Assembly: GCA_934085675.1 (NCBI GenBank)
Contig: CAKOHH010000002.1
Location: forward strand, 62,001-126,000
DNA length: 64,000 nt
DNA from: an uncultured Bacilli bacterium
GTDB lineage: Bacteria > Bacillota_I > Bacilli_A > RF39 > UBA660
Reading direction: 5' to 3'
Positions 44,262 to 52,398 of the stretch are shown here, piece by piece (within the stretch, counting starts at the first letter, position 1; each line of letters begins with the position of its first letter). A model generated the notes under the pieces. The model saw only the letters and a list, made by a program, of their open reading frames with translations, was not told the origin of the DNA and made no database searches. Position numbers and translations under genes: made by a program.

Positions 44262-44471
44262 ATGAAACTAAACCTTCAATTATTTGCTGTTCCTTTTAGA
44301 AGAACTAGTAAAACAAAGAAAAGAATGCGTCGTACACATTTAAAAAAGGAAGTTGGAACTATTGCAACTTGTCCTAAATGTGGTGAGGCTTTAAGACCAC
44401 ACCGTGCTTGTGCTAAATGTGGCTTCTACAAAAATGAAGATGTATTACATATTCAAAAAGAAGAAAATTAA
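44262..44471 (+). CDS. rpmF: Ribosomal protein L32 with an L27-like N-terminal extension
   Basis: 69 aa. The canonical L32 sequence AVPFRRTSKTKKRMRRTH starts at residue 9, preceded by MKLNLQLF. The zinc ribbon is CPKC and CAKC. The extension matches the start of Firmicute L27 (and some phage capsid proteins), which the cysteine protease Prp cuts before Ala. Cutting after Phe8 would leave AVP, the mature N-terminus of normal L32. GGAG lies 8 nt before the ATG, and the only start-like codon is this one, so the extension is translated. Confidence 0.92.
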   Translation: MKLNLQLFAVPFRRTSKTKKRMRRTHLKKEVGTIATCPKCGEALRPHRACAKCGFYKNEDVLHIQKEEN

Positions 44472-44529
44472 AAGAAATCACTTGTAATTTTGATTGAAAT
44501 CATTTATAATCAATATGCAAGTGAAAAAT

Positions 44530-44606
44530 GTACCCATAGCTCAATTGGATAGAGCGTTAGACTACGGATCTAAAGGTTAGGGGTTCGACTCCCTTTGGGT
44601 ACACCA
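44530..44606 (+). tRNA. tRNA-Arg (ACG)
   Basis: 77 nt. Acceptor GTACCCA / TGGGTAC, anticodon loop CTACGGA (ACG), encoded CCA. Confidence 0.94.
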
Positions 44607-44614
44607 TTTTATGT

Positions 44615-44691
44615 CGAGAAGTAGCACAATTTGGTAGTGCACTTGGTTTGGGACCAAGGGGTCGCAGGTTCGAGTCCTGTCTTCTCGACCA
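44615..44691 (+). tRNA. tRNA-Pro (TGG)
   Basis: 77 nt. Acceptor CGAGAAG / CTTCTCG, A discriminator, anticodon loop TTTGGGA (TGG), encoded CCA. Confidence 0.94.
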
Positions 44692-44703
44692 TTTTGTTTA
44701 TTA

Positions 44704-44728
44704 AAGTCCTTTTAACAGGACTTTTTTT
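44704..44728 (+). terminator. Terminator after tRNA Arg-Pro
   Basis: AAAGTCCT / AGGACTTT arms around TTTAAC, with a T run. Confidence 0.85.
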
Positions 44729-44780
44729 TGCATTTTTCCTTCTAAATGTGTTATTCTTAACAAGAGAGGAAGTAATTATA

Positions 44781-45167
44781 ATGATTAAAGAATTTAAAGA
44801 GTTTATCAAAAGAGGAAACGTTTTAGATTTAGCTGTCGGCGTTATTGTTGGAGGGGCTTTTTCTAGTATTGTCAGTTCCCTTGTAAATAACATTTTGTCA
44901 CCCATTTTAGGAATCGTTTTAGGTGGTATTGATTTTTCTGGATTATCTATTACCATTAAAGATGCAAATATCCAATATGGTATGTTTATTCAAAGTGTTA
45001 TTGACTTTTTGATTGTATCTTTCTGTATTTTCTTATTAGTTAAATTTATTAATAAACTTACCCATTTAGAAAAGAAAGAAGAAACTAAAAAGGAAGTTCC
45101 TAAAAAAAGTGCAGAAGTTAAACTTTTAGAAGATATTAGAGATTTACTAAAAGAACAAAACAAGTAA
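44781..45167 (+). CDS. mscL: Large-conductance mechanosensitive channel MscL
   Basis: 128 aa. Homopentameric membrane channel that opens under hypo-osmotic stress. The N-terminal helix and TM1 are MIKEFKEFIKRGNVLDLAVGVIVGGAF, the conserved MscL signature; TM2 is near 75-98. The C-terminal bundle is Lys/Glu-rich and ends LLEDIRDLLKEQNK. The reading frame extends back through tRNA-Pro; ATG 44781 after AGAGGAAGT is the real start. A terminator follows. Confidence 0.95.
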   Translation: MIKEFKEFIKRGNVLDLAVGVIVGGAFSSIVSSLVNNILSPILGIVLGGIDFSGLSITIKDANIQYGMFIQSVIDFLIVSFCIFLLVKFINKLTHLEKKEETKKEVPKKSAEVKLLEDIRDLLKEQNK

Positions 45168-45191
45168 GAGAATAAATTTTTTTTAAAAACT

Positions 45192-45221
45192 AAAAACACT
45201 AAATTGGACTAGTGTTTTTTT
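45192..45221 (+). terminator. Terminator after mscL
   Basis: AAAAACACTA / TAGTGTTTTT arms around AATTGGAC, with T run. Confidence 0.8.
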
Positions 45222-45264
45222 CATAATTATTGTATACTGATTATAGGATAGAGAGGGTAATCAT

Positions 45265-47613
45265 ATGCAAAAAGTTACGTTAAGTGAAGAAGAGTTAAAA
45301 AAAATAGATGGTTATTTTAGAGCAACCAATTATGTGTCTGCCGCGGCACTTTATTTAAAGGATAATCCCCTTTTAAGAAGACCTTTAACGTTTGATGATA
45401 TAAAAAGCAAATTAGTAGGTCACTGGGGAAGTGCTCCTGGGCAAAATCTATGTTATGTTCATTGTAATCGTGTCATTGAAAAATATAATTTAAATATGAT
45501 GTGGATTGTGGGTCCTGGTCATGCTGGTCAATCTGCAATGGCTAATTCTTATTTTGAAGGAACTTATGCTGATGTGTATAAAGAATTCACGGAAGACGAA
45601 GAAGGTTTAAGAAAATTTTTAAAACATTTTAGTTTTCCAGGTGGTACTTCTAGTCATGTTGCTCCAGAAGTGCCAGGAAGTATTAATGAGGGTGGAGAGC
45701 TTGGCTATAGCTTAGTTCATGCTTTCGGGGCTGTTTTAGATAATCCAGATTTAATTGCCACCGTTATCGTGGGAGATGGTGAAGCAGAAACAGGACCTTT
45801 AGCCACCAGTTGGCATTGTAATAAACTTTTAAATGCTAAAAATGATGGGGTTGTTTTACCTATCTTACATTTAAATGGCTATAAGATTGCCAATCCTACT
45901 ATTTTTGCTCGCATTAGTGAAGAAGAATTAATATCTTTCTTTAAAGGTTGTGGTTGGGAACCTTATATTGTCGATTATCAAAAGAAAGAAAATATTCATG
46001 AACAAATGGCAACTGTTATGGATGAAGTTATTGAGAGAATTAAAATGATTCAAGAGGCTGCAAGGGAAAAAGGGATAACTAAAAGACCGATTTGGCCGAT
46101 GATAATTTTAAAGACACCTAAAGGCTTTACCGGTCCTAAAGAGATAGATGGTAAAAAAATTGAAGACTCTTTTAGATCTCATCAAGTACCTATTGAAGTT
46201 ACTAAGGAACATCCTGAGACTCTTGAAGAACTTGAAAGATGGCTTAAGAGTTATCATCCTGAAGAACTTTTTGATGAGAAGGGCAGATTAAAAGATAAAT
46301 ATCGGATGATACCTGTTAAAGAAAGATGCATGAGCGCTAATAAAAATGCCAACGGTGGTCTTTTAAAAGAGCCTTTGAAATTACCAAATATTTTAAAATA
46401 TGGTATCCGTATTCCATATCCTGGTAATGATGAAAAAGAAGATATGAAAGTTTTAGGTCGTTATTTAAAAGATGTTATCGCTTTAAATCCTACCAATTTC
46501 CGTATTTTTGGCCCAGATGAAGCCTTATCGAATCGTTTATATTCTGTCTTTGAAGTAACGAAAAGACAATTTGAAGGTAAAATATATGAAGATGATGAGT
46601 TATTAAGTACTGAAGGACGTATTATTGACTCTATGTTATCTGAACATGTTTGTGAAGGTTTATTAGAAGGTTATCTTTTAACAGGAAGACATGGTATTTT
46701 CCATAGTTATGAATCTTTCATGCGAATTGTCGATTCTATGATTAGTCAACACGCAAAATGGTTAAAAGTATCTAAAGAACTTAGTTGGCGTAAACCAATT
46801 GCTAGCTTAAATCTTTTAGTTACCAGCCATTGTTGGCAACAAGATCATAATGGCTATACGCATCAAGATCCTGGAATGATTAACCATATCTTAACTAAAA
46901 AATCTTCTATTGCTCGCATTTATTTACCGTGTGATGCGAATACTTTAATATCTGTAATGGACCATTGTTTACAAAGTGAAAATTATATTAATTTAATTAT
47001 TGCTAGTAAGCATCCTCGTCCTGAGTGGTTAAGTATGAAAGAAGCCATTAGACATTGTGAAAAAGGAATTGGTATCTTTGGCTTTGCTAGTAATGACTTA
47101 GATAATAATCCTGATCTTGTTTTAGCCTGTGCTGGTGATACGCCTACCTTAGAAGTCATGGCTGCAACAAGTATTTTACGTAGTTGGTTACCTAATTTGA
47201 AAGTACGTGTTGTAAATGTAGTAGATTTGATGAAATTAGAAAGTCATGAAGATCATCCACATGGTTTAACAGATAAAGAATTTGATGCTATTTTTACTAA
47301 AAATAAACCTGTTGTGTTTGCTTTCCATGGTTACCCTAATGTTATTCATGAATTAACATATAAAAGAACAAACCAAAATATTCATGTTCGGGGATATATT
47401 GAAGAAGGTACTATTACGACACCTTTTGATATGCGAGTTCAAAATAAATTAGACCGTTATCATTTGATTTTATTAGCTTTAAAATATTTACCAGAATTTG
47501 ATACGAAAGCCCTAGAAGCATATTGTAATGAACAATTAAAAAAACATGCTGCTTATATTAAAGAATATGGTAAAGATTTGGAAGAAATTATTAATTGGCA
47601 TTGGAATATATAA
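45265..47613 (+). CDS. xfp: Xylulose-5-phosphate/fructose-6-phosphate phosphoketolase
   Basis: 782 aa. ThDP enzyme that splits xylulose 5-phosphate (and often fructose 6-phosphate) to acetyl phosphate and glyceraldehyde 3-phosphate or erythrose 4-phosphate. Family motifs: VGHWGSAPGQNL, GPGHAGQS, SFPGGTSSHVAPEVPGSI, GDGEAETGP (ThDP motif), LNGYKI and HCWQQDHNGYTHQDPG. Gives acetate plus ATP with acetate kinase. It has its own promoter region and terminator. GAGAGGGT precedes the ATG. Confidence 0.95.
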   Translation: MQKVTLSEEELKKIDGYFRATNYVSAAALYLKDNPLLRRPLTFDDIKSKLVGHWGSAPGQNLCYVHCNRVIEKYNLNMMWIVGPGHAGQSAMANSYFEGTYADVYKEFTEDEEGLRKFLKHFSFPGGTSSHVAPEVPGSINEGGELGYSLVHAFGAVLDNPDLIATVIVGDGEAETGPLATSWHCNKLLNAKNDGVVLPILHLNGYKIANPTIFARISEEELISFFKGCGWEPYIVDYQKKENIHEQMATVMDEVIERIKMIQEAAREKGITKRPIWPMIILKTPKGFTGPKEIDGKKIEDSFRSHQVPIEVTKEHPETLEELERWLKSYHPEELFDEKGRLKDKYRMIPVKERCMSANKNANGGLLKEPLKLPNILKYGIRIPYPGNDEKEDMKVLGRYLKDVIALNPTNFRIFGPDEALSNRLYSVFEVTKRQFEGKIYEDDELLSTEGRIIDSMLSEHVCEGLLEGYLLTGRHGIFHSYESFMRIVDSMISQHAKWLKVSKELSWRKPIASLNLLVTSHCWQQDHNGYTHQDPGMINHILTKKSSIARIYLPCDANTLISVMDHCLQSENYINLIIASKHPRPEWLSMKEAIRHCEKGIGIFGFASNDLDNNPDLVLACAGDTPTLEVMAATSILRSWLPNLKVRVVNVVDLMKLESHEDHPHGLTDKEFDAIFTKNKPVVFAFHGYPNVIHELTYKRTNQNIHVRGYIEEGTITTPFDMRVQNKLDRYHLILLALKYLPEFDTKALEAYCNEQLKKHAAYIKEYGKDLEEIINWHWNI

Positions 47614-47645
47614 AAGCATTTGTTAGTGAAGCAAGTGCTTTTTTA
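47613..47645 (+). terminator. Terminator after xfp
   Basis: AAAAGCATTTG / CAAGTGCTTTT arms, T run. Confidence 0.75.
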
Positions 47646-47652
47646 ATTTTTA

Positions 47653-47682
47653 AAAACACCCTTTAGTTAAGAGTGTTTTATT
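47653..47682 (-). terminator. Terminator of lexA
   Basis: AAAACAC / GTGTTTT arms at the 3' end of lexA. Reads best on the minus strand. Confidence 0.5.
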
Positions 47683-48307
47683 AAAATTGATGAAATAAAC
47701 CAATTGCTTTTCCTAAAATAGTCACGTTATTAAAGATAAAAGGACTCATAGTATCGTTTTCCGGTTGAAGTCTAATATGGCCATCTTCTTTGTAAAAAGT
47801 TTTTAAGGTGACCTCAAATTCATCTGTCATGGCAACTACAATATCACCATTGTTCGCAGTATTTTGTTTTTCTAAAATAACAATATCACCATCATGAATA
47901 CCTTTATTTATCATCGATTCGCCACTTACTTTTAAAGTAAATACGGTTTTATTTAAAGGAACAAGACATGCTGGAAGTTCAAAAAATTCATTTGGCTTTT
48001 CGATAGCTTCAATAGGATTACCAGCAGTAACTTTACCAAGTAAAGGAACTTTGATGATTCCTTCTTGCTCATTTAAATATTCATTTTCAACTAATAGTTC
48101 AATTGTTCTAAATTTATTACTGGAGTTTCTAATAACGCCAGCTTTTTTTAAATTATTAATATGTGATTGAACAGTCGCTGGACTAGATAATCCTAATATT
48201 TCACAAATTTCTCGAACAGCAGGAGGAAATCCATGTTCAGCTTGGTATTTTTTGATACAATCTAAAACTTTTTCTTGCTTAGCAGTTAACTTTACACTTT
48301 CTTCCAT
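47681..48307 (-). CDS. lexA: SOS repressor LexA
   Basis: 208 aa. N-terminal winged helix (LTAKQEKVLDCIKKYQAEHG, GLSSPATVQSHINNL) and C-terminal S24 peptidase domain. The self-cleavage site is Ala95-Gly96 in GKVTAGNP, catalytic Ser131 in SGESM, Lys169 in VTLKTF. RecA filaments trigger cleavage and derepress DNA-damage genes. AGGTG precedes the ATG, with a strong promoter just upstream on the minus strand. It sits at the border of the IS-flanked island. Confidence 0.95.
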   Translation of the reverse strand: MEESVKLTAKQEKVLDCIKKYQAEHGFPPAVREICEILGLSSPATVQSHINNLKKAGVIRNSSNKFRTIELLVENEYLNEQEGIIKVPLLGKVTAGNPIEAIEKPNEFFELPACLVPLNKTVFTLKVSGESMINKGIHDGDIVILEKQNTANNGDIVVAMTDEFEVTLKTFYKEDGHIRLQPENDTMSPFIFNNVTILGKAIGLFHQF

Positions 48308-48324
48308 TTTTACACCTCTTTAAA

Positions 48325-48353
48325 AGAGTACCATACATTTGAATGCCTGTCAA
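48325..48353 (-). promoter_or_regulatory. lexA: lexA promoter with embedded dyad
   Basis: On the minus strand TTGACA (48348-48353), 17-nt spacer, TACTCT (48325-48330). The spacer carries CATTCAAATG, with CATT/AATG arms, a candidate operator that differs from the classic Bacillus CGAAC-N4-GTTCG box. Confidence 0.55.
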
Positions 48354-48361
48354 ACCTTGAA

Positions 48362-48628
48362 ACTTTAAGTTATGGCCATTGATAGAATTGAAAATGATGT
48401 TGAAAAGTTACCAAACATTATTACCTATTAGGTCAAACTTTTGATGTACAGACATTTATTAAAATAACACGTGAGTGTTGGAACATAGAATATGGTTTAC
48501 ACTGGAGATTAGATGTTTTTTAGATGAAGACCATTCTAGAAATAGAATTGGCAATTCTGGCAACAATTTATTTTAATAGTATTTAAACTTGTTAGATTAG
48601 ATAAATCTATGGGTTAAAAACTCCCTTC
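48362..48628 (+). mobile_element. ISAs1-type transposase C-terminal relic (left flank)
   Basis: Matches the reverse complement of 52399-52654 over about 255 nt with scattered differences. In frame pieces it encodes RECWNIEYGLHWRLDVF and, one frame over, LDEDHSRNRIGNSGNN, the C-terminal signature of ISAs1 transposases (W-IE-LHW-LDV then ED-R-R). Stops and a frameshift show it is dead. TTTAAGTTATGGC at its start matches the far end of the right relic, so the N-terminal part has been deleted. Confidence 0.65.
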
Positions 48629-48826
48629 ATTTTGTCAAAAAGGAGAATCAACCACTTTAATTATTTTAAAAATTGTGTATAATAATGAATTTGTTGGTTA
48701 TTATTCCTTTTTTGAACGAAGAATATAACAAACTAACGCTTTTTATTTGGACGCTAAACTAAAGACTTTACGCCAGAAATTTGGTACAATAGTTATAGAT
48801 ATAGATTAATGTCTAGGAGGTTTATC

Positions 48827-49084
48827 ATGAACAAAACTATAGGTAAAGTTATAGATATATATATTCCAGAACAATATAAAAATAATGCTTTATTAGATAT
48901 TATGGATAGAAATAATATAACTTTTAAAATATTAACTAATAATGGTTTAAAAGAAATAACTGCTCAACAAAATGATGAAAATGCTAATATTATGAAAAAT
49001 GATTTAGTTGAAATAATAGAACAAACTATCTCTGGTAAAGAATTTGTCGATATTAGATTATATGATGGTGATGATTATGAATAA
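48827..49084 (+). CDS. Small acidic protein coupled to the HA-repeat helicase
   Basis: 85 aa from ATG 48827 behind TAGGAGG. Not recognised. Starts MNKTIGKVIDIYIPEQYKNN, probably beta-rich, with an acidic end (RLYDGDDYE); no Cys, no membrane segment. An extended -10 (TGGTACAAT, 48782-48790) gives it a promoter. The helicase ATG (49077) lies 8 nt before its stop, so translation is coupled and the two products probably act together. Possible adaptor or regulator. Confidence 0.7.
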   Translation: MNKTIGKVIDIYIPEQYKNNALLDIMDRNNITFKILTNNGLKEITAQQNDENANIMKNDLVEIIEQTISGKEFVDIRLYDGDDYE

Positions 49085-52000
49085 TAATGAGTATACAACA
49101 ATAGGACTATATAATCATAATGCTGATAGTTACAATCATGTAAAATCTTCTTTTGAATCTGGAAAGGATGTTGTAGCAATTGTTCATGCTACAGGAACTG
49201 GTAAATCATATAATGCATTACAACTTGCTTATGATAATAAGGATAAAAAAATTGTTTATGTTGTCCCTTCACGTGGAATTATTGAACACATTAATCAAAT
49301 AATTGAAGATAATCCTAATCTAGATTTAAAAAGAGATTTTCCAAATTTAGAATTTAGAACATATCAAAGTTTTATTTCTTTATCTGAAGATGAAATAGCT
49401 GCTATAAATTGTGATTTATTAATACTTGATGAATTTCATCATATAGGAGCACCAGTTTGGGGAGCAAGAATTAATACCATGGTAGAGACCCATCCTGATA
49501 TGAAAATATTTGGAATGACTGCTTATACTGTGAGAGATAGAGGTACATCTTATGAAAGAGACATGGCAAATCCTGAAACTGATGAATTATTCTCTGGCAA
49601 AGTTGAAAGCAGATATGATTTATGTGATGCAATGATTGATGGAGTTCTACCTAAACCTGTCTATAAAAGTGCTTATACAAATTTAATTGGAATTGAAAGC
49701 CAGTTAGAAGAAAAAGTTCAAAAGCTAGGTGCCACTGCTAAGGAATATCAAGAATATATGACAATATTAAATGATGTAAAAAAAAGAATCCATGAAGCAT
49801 CAAGTATTCCAAATATATTAAAAAAATCTATTAAACCAAATGGTAAATATATTTACTTTTGCCCTCCTTGTTCAGAAGAAGGATCTAATGATATAGAAAC
49901 AATTAAACAACAAGCAATTCTATGGTTTAAAGGGTTTATTTCTGAAGAAGATATAAATATTTATACATCTACTAGTGATATGGGTGAAGATGGCAAAAAA
50001 AATAGAGACGCTTTTTATAGAGATGTTAATTTAGATGGTGAAAATGTAGGTAATAAACTAAGAGTAATGTTTGCTATAAATCAATATAACGAAGGTATTC
50101 ATGCCCCAAATGTAGATGGTGTAATTATGGGAAGAGGAACAACTTCTGATATAGTTTATTTTGAACAATTAGGTAGAGCTTTATCAGTACGTGGTAATAC
50201 AAAAGATAAGTTTGATGAATTAGAACAATATTCAACTCAACAATTAATTTCTATGTGCAAAGAAAAAGATATTCCAATTAAAGATAATATCACTAAAGAA
50301 GAATTGATTGAAAAATTAATTGCACCGGTAGTAATTGATTTAACAAATAATTATGTTTTTATAAAAGATCTTGAAAAAAACTTAAAAGATAGAATAAAAG
50401 ATATTCAGGAGCATGGTTTAGGTAATCATTGTGAAATGAAAATTAGAGATGCTTCATTTGATATAGAAATTGAAAATCAAGATTTATTTGAAATGTTAAG
50501 ATATGTCATGGATAGAATGACAATGACATGGGAAGATAAATATAAATTAGCAAAAGTATATTATGAGCATAATGGTGATTTAGAAATTTCACCAAAATTC
50601 AGAACGATAAATGGTTATGAGTTTAATGAAAATGGTGTCCACTTAGGAGAATGGATTTCAAGCCAAAGAACAGCATATAGCAAAAAAGGAAATAGTATAA
50701 TGTCTCCAGATAGAATCCAACTTTTAAATGAGATTGGAATGATTTGGAATACAGATGATTATAGTTGGATGAGAATGTATGAACTAGCAAAAGCATATTA
50801 TGAGCATAATGGTGATTTAGAAATATTTTCCAACTTTAAAACAATAAATGGATATGAACCAGATGAAAACGGTGTTGCACTTGGGATTTGGATTTCTATA
50901 CAAAGAACAGCATATAGAAAAAAAGGAAATCGTATAATATCTCCAGATAGAATTCAACTTTTAAATGAGATTGGAATGATTTGGAATATAGTTGATTATA
51001 GTTGGATGAGAATGTATGAACTTGCGAAAGCATATTATGAGCATCACGGTAATTTAAAAATATCTCACAGCTTTAAAACAATAAATGGTTATGAGTTTAA
51101 TGAAAACGGTGTCCGCTTAGGACAATGGATTTCTACACAAAGACAAGCATATTACAAAAAAGAAAATAGTATAATATCTCCAGATAAAATCCAACTTTTA
51201 AATGAGATTGGAATGATTTGGCATATACGTATAGTTAATCATAGTTGGATGGGAATGTATAAACTTGCAAAAGTATATTATGAGCATCACGGTAATTTAA
51301 AAATATCTTACAACTTTAAAACAATAAATGGATATGAACCAGATGAAAACGGTGTTGCACTTGGGGATTGGATTTCTATACAAAGAACAGCATATAGCAA
51401 AAAAGGAAATCGTATAATATCTCCAGATAGAATTCAACTTTTAAATGAGATTGGAATGATTTGGAATATAGTTGATTTTAGTTGGATGAGAATGTATGAA
51501 CTTGCGAAAGCATATTATGAGCATCACGGTAATTTAAAAATATTTTTCAACTTTAAAACAATAAATGGATATGAACCAGATGAAAACGGTGTTGCACTTG
51601 GGACTTGGATTTCTACACAAAGAAAAGCATATTATAAAAAAGGAAATTGTATAATATCTCCAGATAGAATTCAACTTTTAAATGAGATTGGAATGATTTG
51701 GTATCATGGTTGGATGGGAATGTATAAACTTGCGAAAGTATATTATGAGCATCACGGTAATTTAAAAATATTTTCCAACTTTAAAACAATAAATGGATAT
51801 GAGCCAAATGAAAACGGTGTCCGCTTAGGACAATGGATTTCTACACAAAGACAAGCATATAGAGGCAACGGTACTTGTAAAATAAATGAAGAATCAATAA
51901 AACTATTAAACGATATAAGAATGATATGGTTTGAAGAAAAATTAAATAAGGAATTACAAAATGAACAAATAACACCAGAAAATTTAGAAAGAAAAATAAC

Positions 52001-52118
52001 AGAAATACAAAATAGATTTTATTCAGTATTAAATAACCATAATAGTGATTCTTTACCATCAAATGAAGAATTAAATCAGGAATTTTTAGAACAATTAAAT
52101 ACTGGCAAAAAAATGTAG
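49077..52118 (+). CDS. DEAD/DEAH-like helicase with SAP-like insert and six HA repeats
   Basis: 1013 aa from ATG 49077. SF2 core: ATGTGKS (Walker A, from residue 39), ILDEFHH (motif II, Asp near 118), GMTAYT (motif III), FEQLGRALS (motif VI, Gln 364). A SAP-like helix pair (STQQLISMCKEKDIPIKDN) follows near 386-412. From residue 483 to about 951 come six helicase-associated repeats of 72-82 aa, each with LAKxYYEH.G, LGxWIxxQR.AY and IQLLNEIGMIW. HA repeats are putative nucleic-acid-binding modules. Flanked by inverted IS relics; probably accessory and possibly defensive. No nuclease motif seen. Confidence 0.85.
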   Translation: MNNNEYTTIGLYNHNADSYNHVKSSFESGKDVVAIVHATGTGKSYNALQLAYDNKDKKIVYVVPSRGIIEHINQIIEDNPNLDLKRDFPNLEFRTYQSFISLSEDEIAAINCDLLILDEFHHIGAPVWGARINTMVETHPDMKIFGMTAYTVRDRGTSYERDMANPETDELFSGKVESRYDLCDAMIDGVLPKPVYKSAYTNLIGIESQLEEKVQKLGATAKEYQEYMTILNDVKKRIHEASSIPNILKKSIKPNGKYIYFCPPCSEEGSNDIETIKQQAILWFKGFISEEDINIYTSTSDMGEDGKKNRDAFYRDVNLDGENVGNKLRVMFAINQYNEGIHAPNVDGVIMGRGTTSDIVYFEQLGRALSVRGNTKDKFDELEQYSTQQLISMCKEKDIPIKDNITKEELIEKLIAPVVIDLTNNYVFIKDLEKNLKDRIKDIQEHGLGNHCEMKIRDASFDIEIENQDLFEMLRYVMDRMTMTWEDKYKLAKVYYEHNGDLEISPKFRTINGYEFNENGVHLGEWISSQRTAYSKKGNSIMSPDRIQLLNEIGMIWNTDDYSWMRMYELAKAYYEHNGDLEIFSNFKTINGYEPDENGVALGIWISIQRTAYRKKGNRIISPDRIQLLNEIGMIWNIVDYSWMRMYELAKAYYEHHGNLKISHSFKTINGYEFNENGVRLGQWISTQRQAYYKKENSIISPDKIQLLNEIGMIWHIRIVNHSWMGMYKLAKVYYEHHGNLKISYNFKTINGYEPDENGVALGDWISIQRTAYSKKGNRIISPDRIQLLNEIGMIWNIVDFSWMRMYELAKAYYEHHGNLKIFFNFKTINGYEPDENGVALGTWISTQRKAYYKKGNCIISPDRIQLLNEIGMIWYHGWMGMYKLAKVYYEHHGNLKIFSNFKTINGYEPNENGVRLGQWISTQRQAYRGNGTCKINEESIKLLNDIRMIWFEEKLNKELQNEQITPENLERKITEIQNRFYSVLNNHNSDSLPSNEELNQEFLEQLNTGKKM
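50523..51929 (+). repeat. Six tandem 216-246-bp repeats encoding HA domains
   Basis: Units start at 50523, 50769, 51006, 51249, 51486 and 51714. Several stretches over 100 nt are nearly identical between units (for example the 237-bp units 2 and 4), so copy number should change by recombination without breaking the frame. Confidence 0.9.
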
Positions 52119-52129
52119 AGAGATAATAT

Positions 52130-52299
52130 ATGATTAAAGATAAAAATTATTTTATTAATAAATTAAATAAATTAGAATTTATTCTAAAGACCAAATAGAA
52201 CAAGAAGATAAAAATACTAGTCATGATATTATAGGAACAATGTTAACTCAAAAAGCAATGTGTCAAGGTTATTCAACTATAATTATGGCAATCGCATAA
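52130..52299 (+). pseudogene. Truncated, frameshifted gene fragment (transglutaminase-like motif)
   Basis: ATG 52130 opens 22 codons (MIKDKNYFINKLNKLEF...) to a TAG. A second frame continues with YSKDQIEQEDKNTSHDII and LTQKAMCQGYSTIIMAIA before TAA at 52299. CQGYS resembles the active-site Cys region of transglutaminase-like proteins. It is 11 nt after the helicase and cut off before the right IS relic, so it is likely the broken third gene of the island. Confidence 0.4.
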
Positions 52300-52398
52300 A
52301 AATTTGCCGTAAATTTACATTTCAAAATAAGGAATGACATTTAATACAGGGTTTTCAATATTATTGAAATCACTTGTATAACGTGTCATTTTTTTCTT

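Noticed and set aside
44631..44780. Longer MscL starting inside tRNA-Pro
   Set aside because: Overlaps a tRNA and a terminator; ATG 44781 begins the conserved MscL N-terminus.
49044..52118. Tandem repeats considered as a CRISPR array
   Set aside because: Units are 216-246 bp, in frame and encode protein domains; there are no short repeats with unique spacers.
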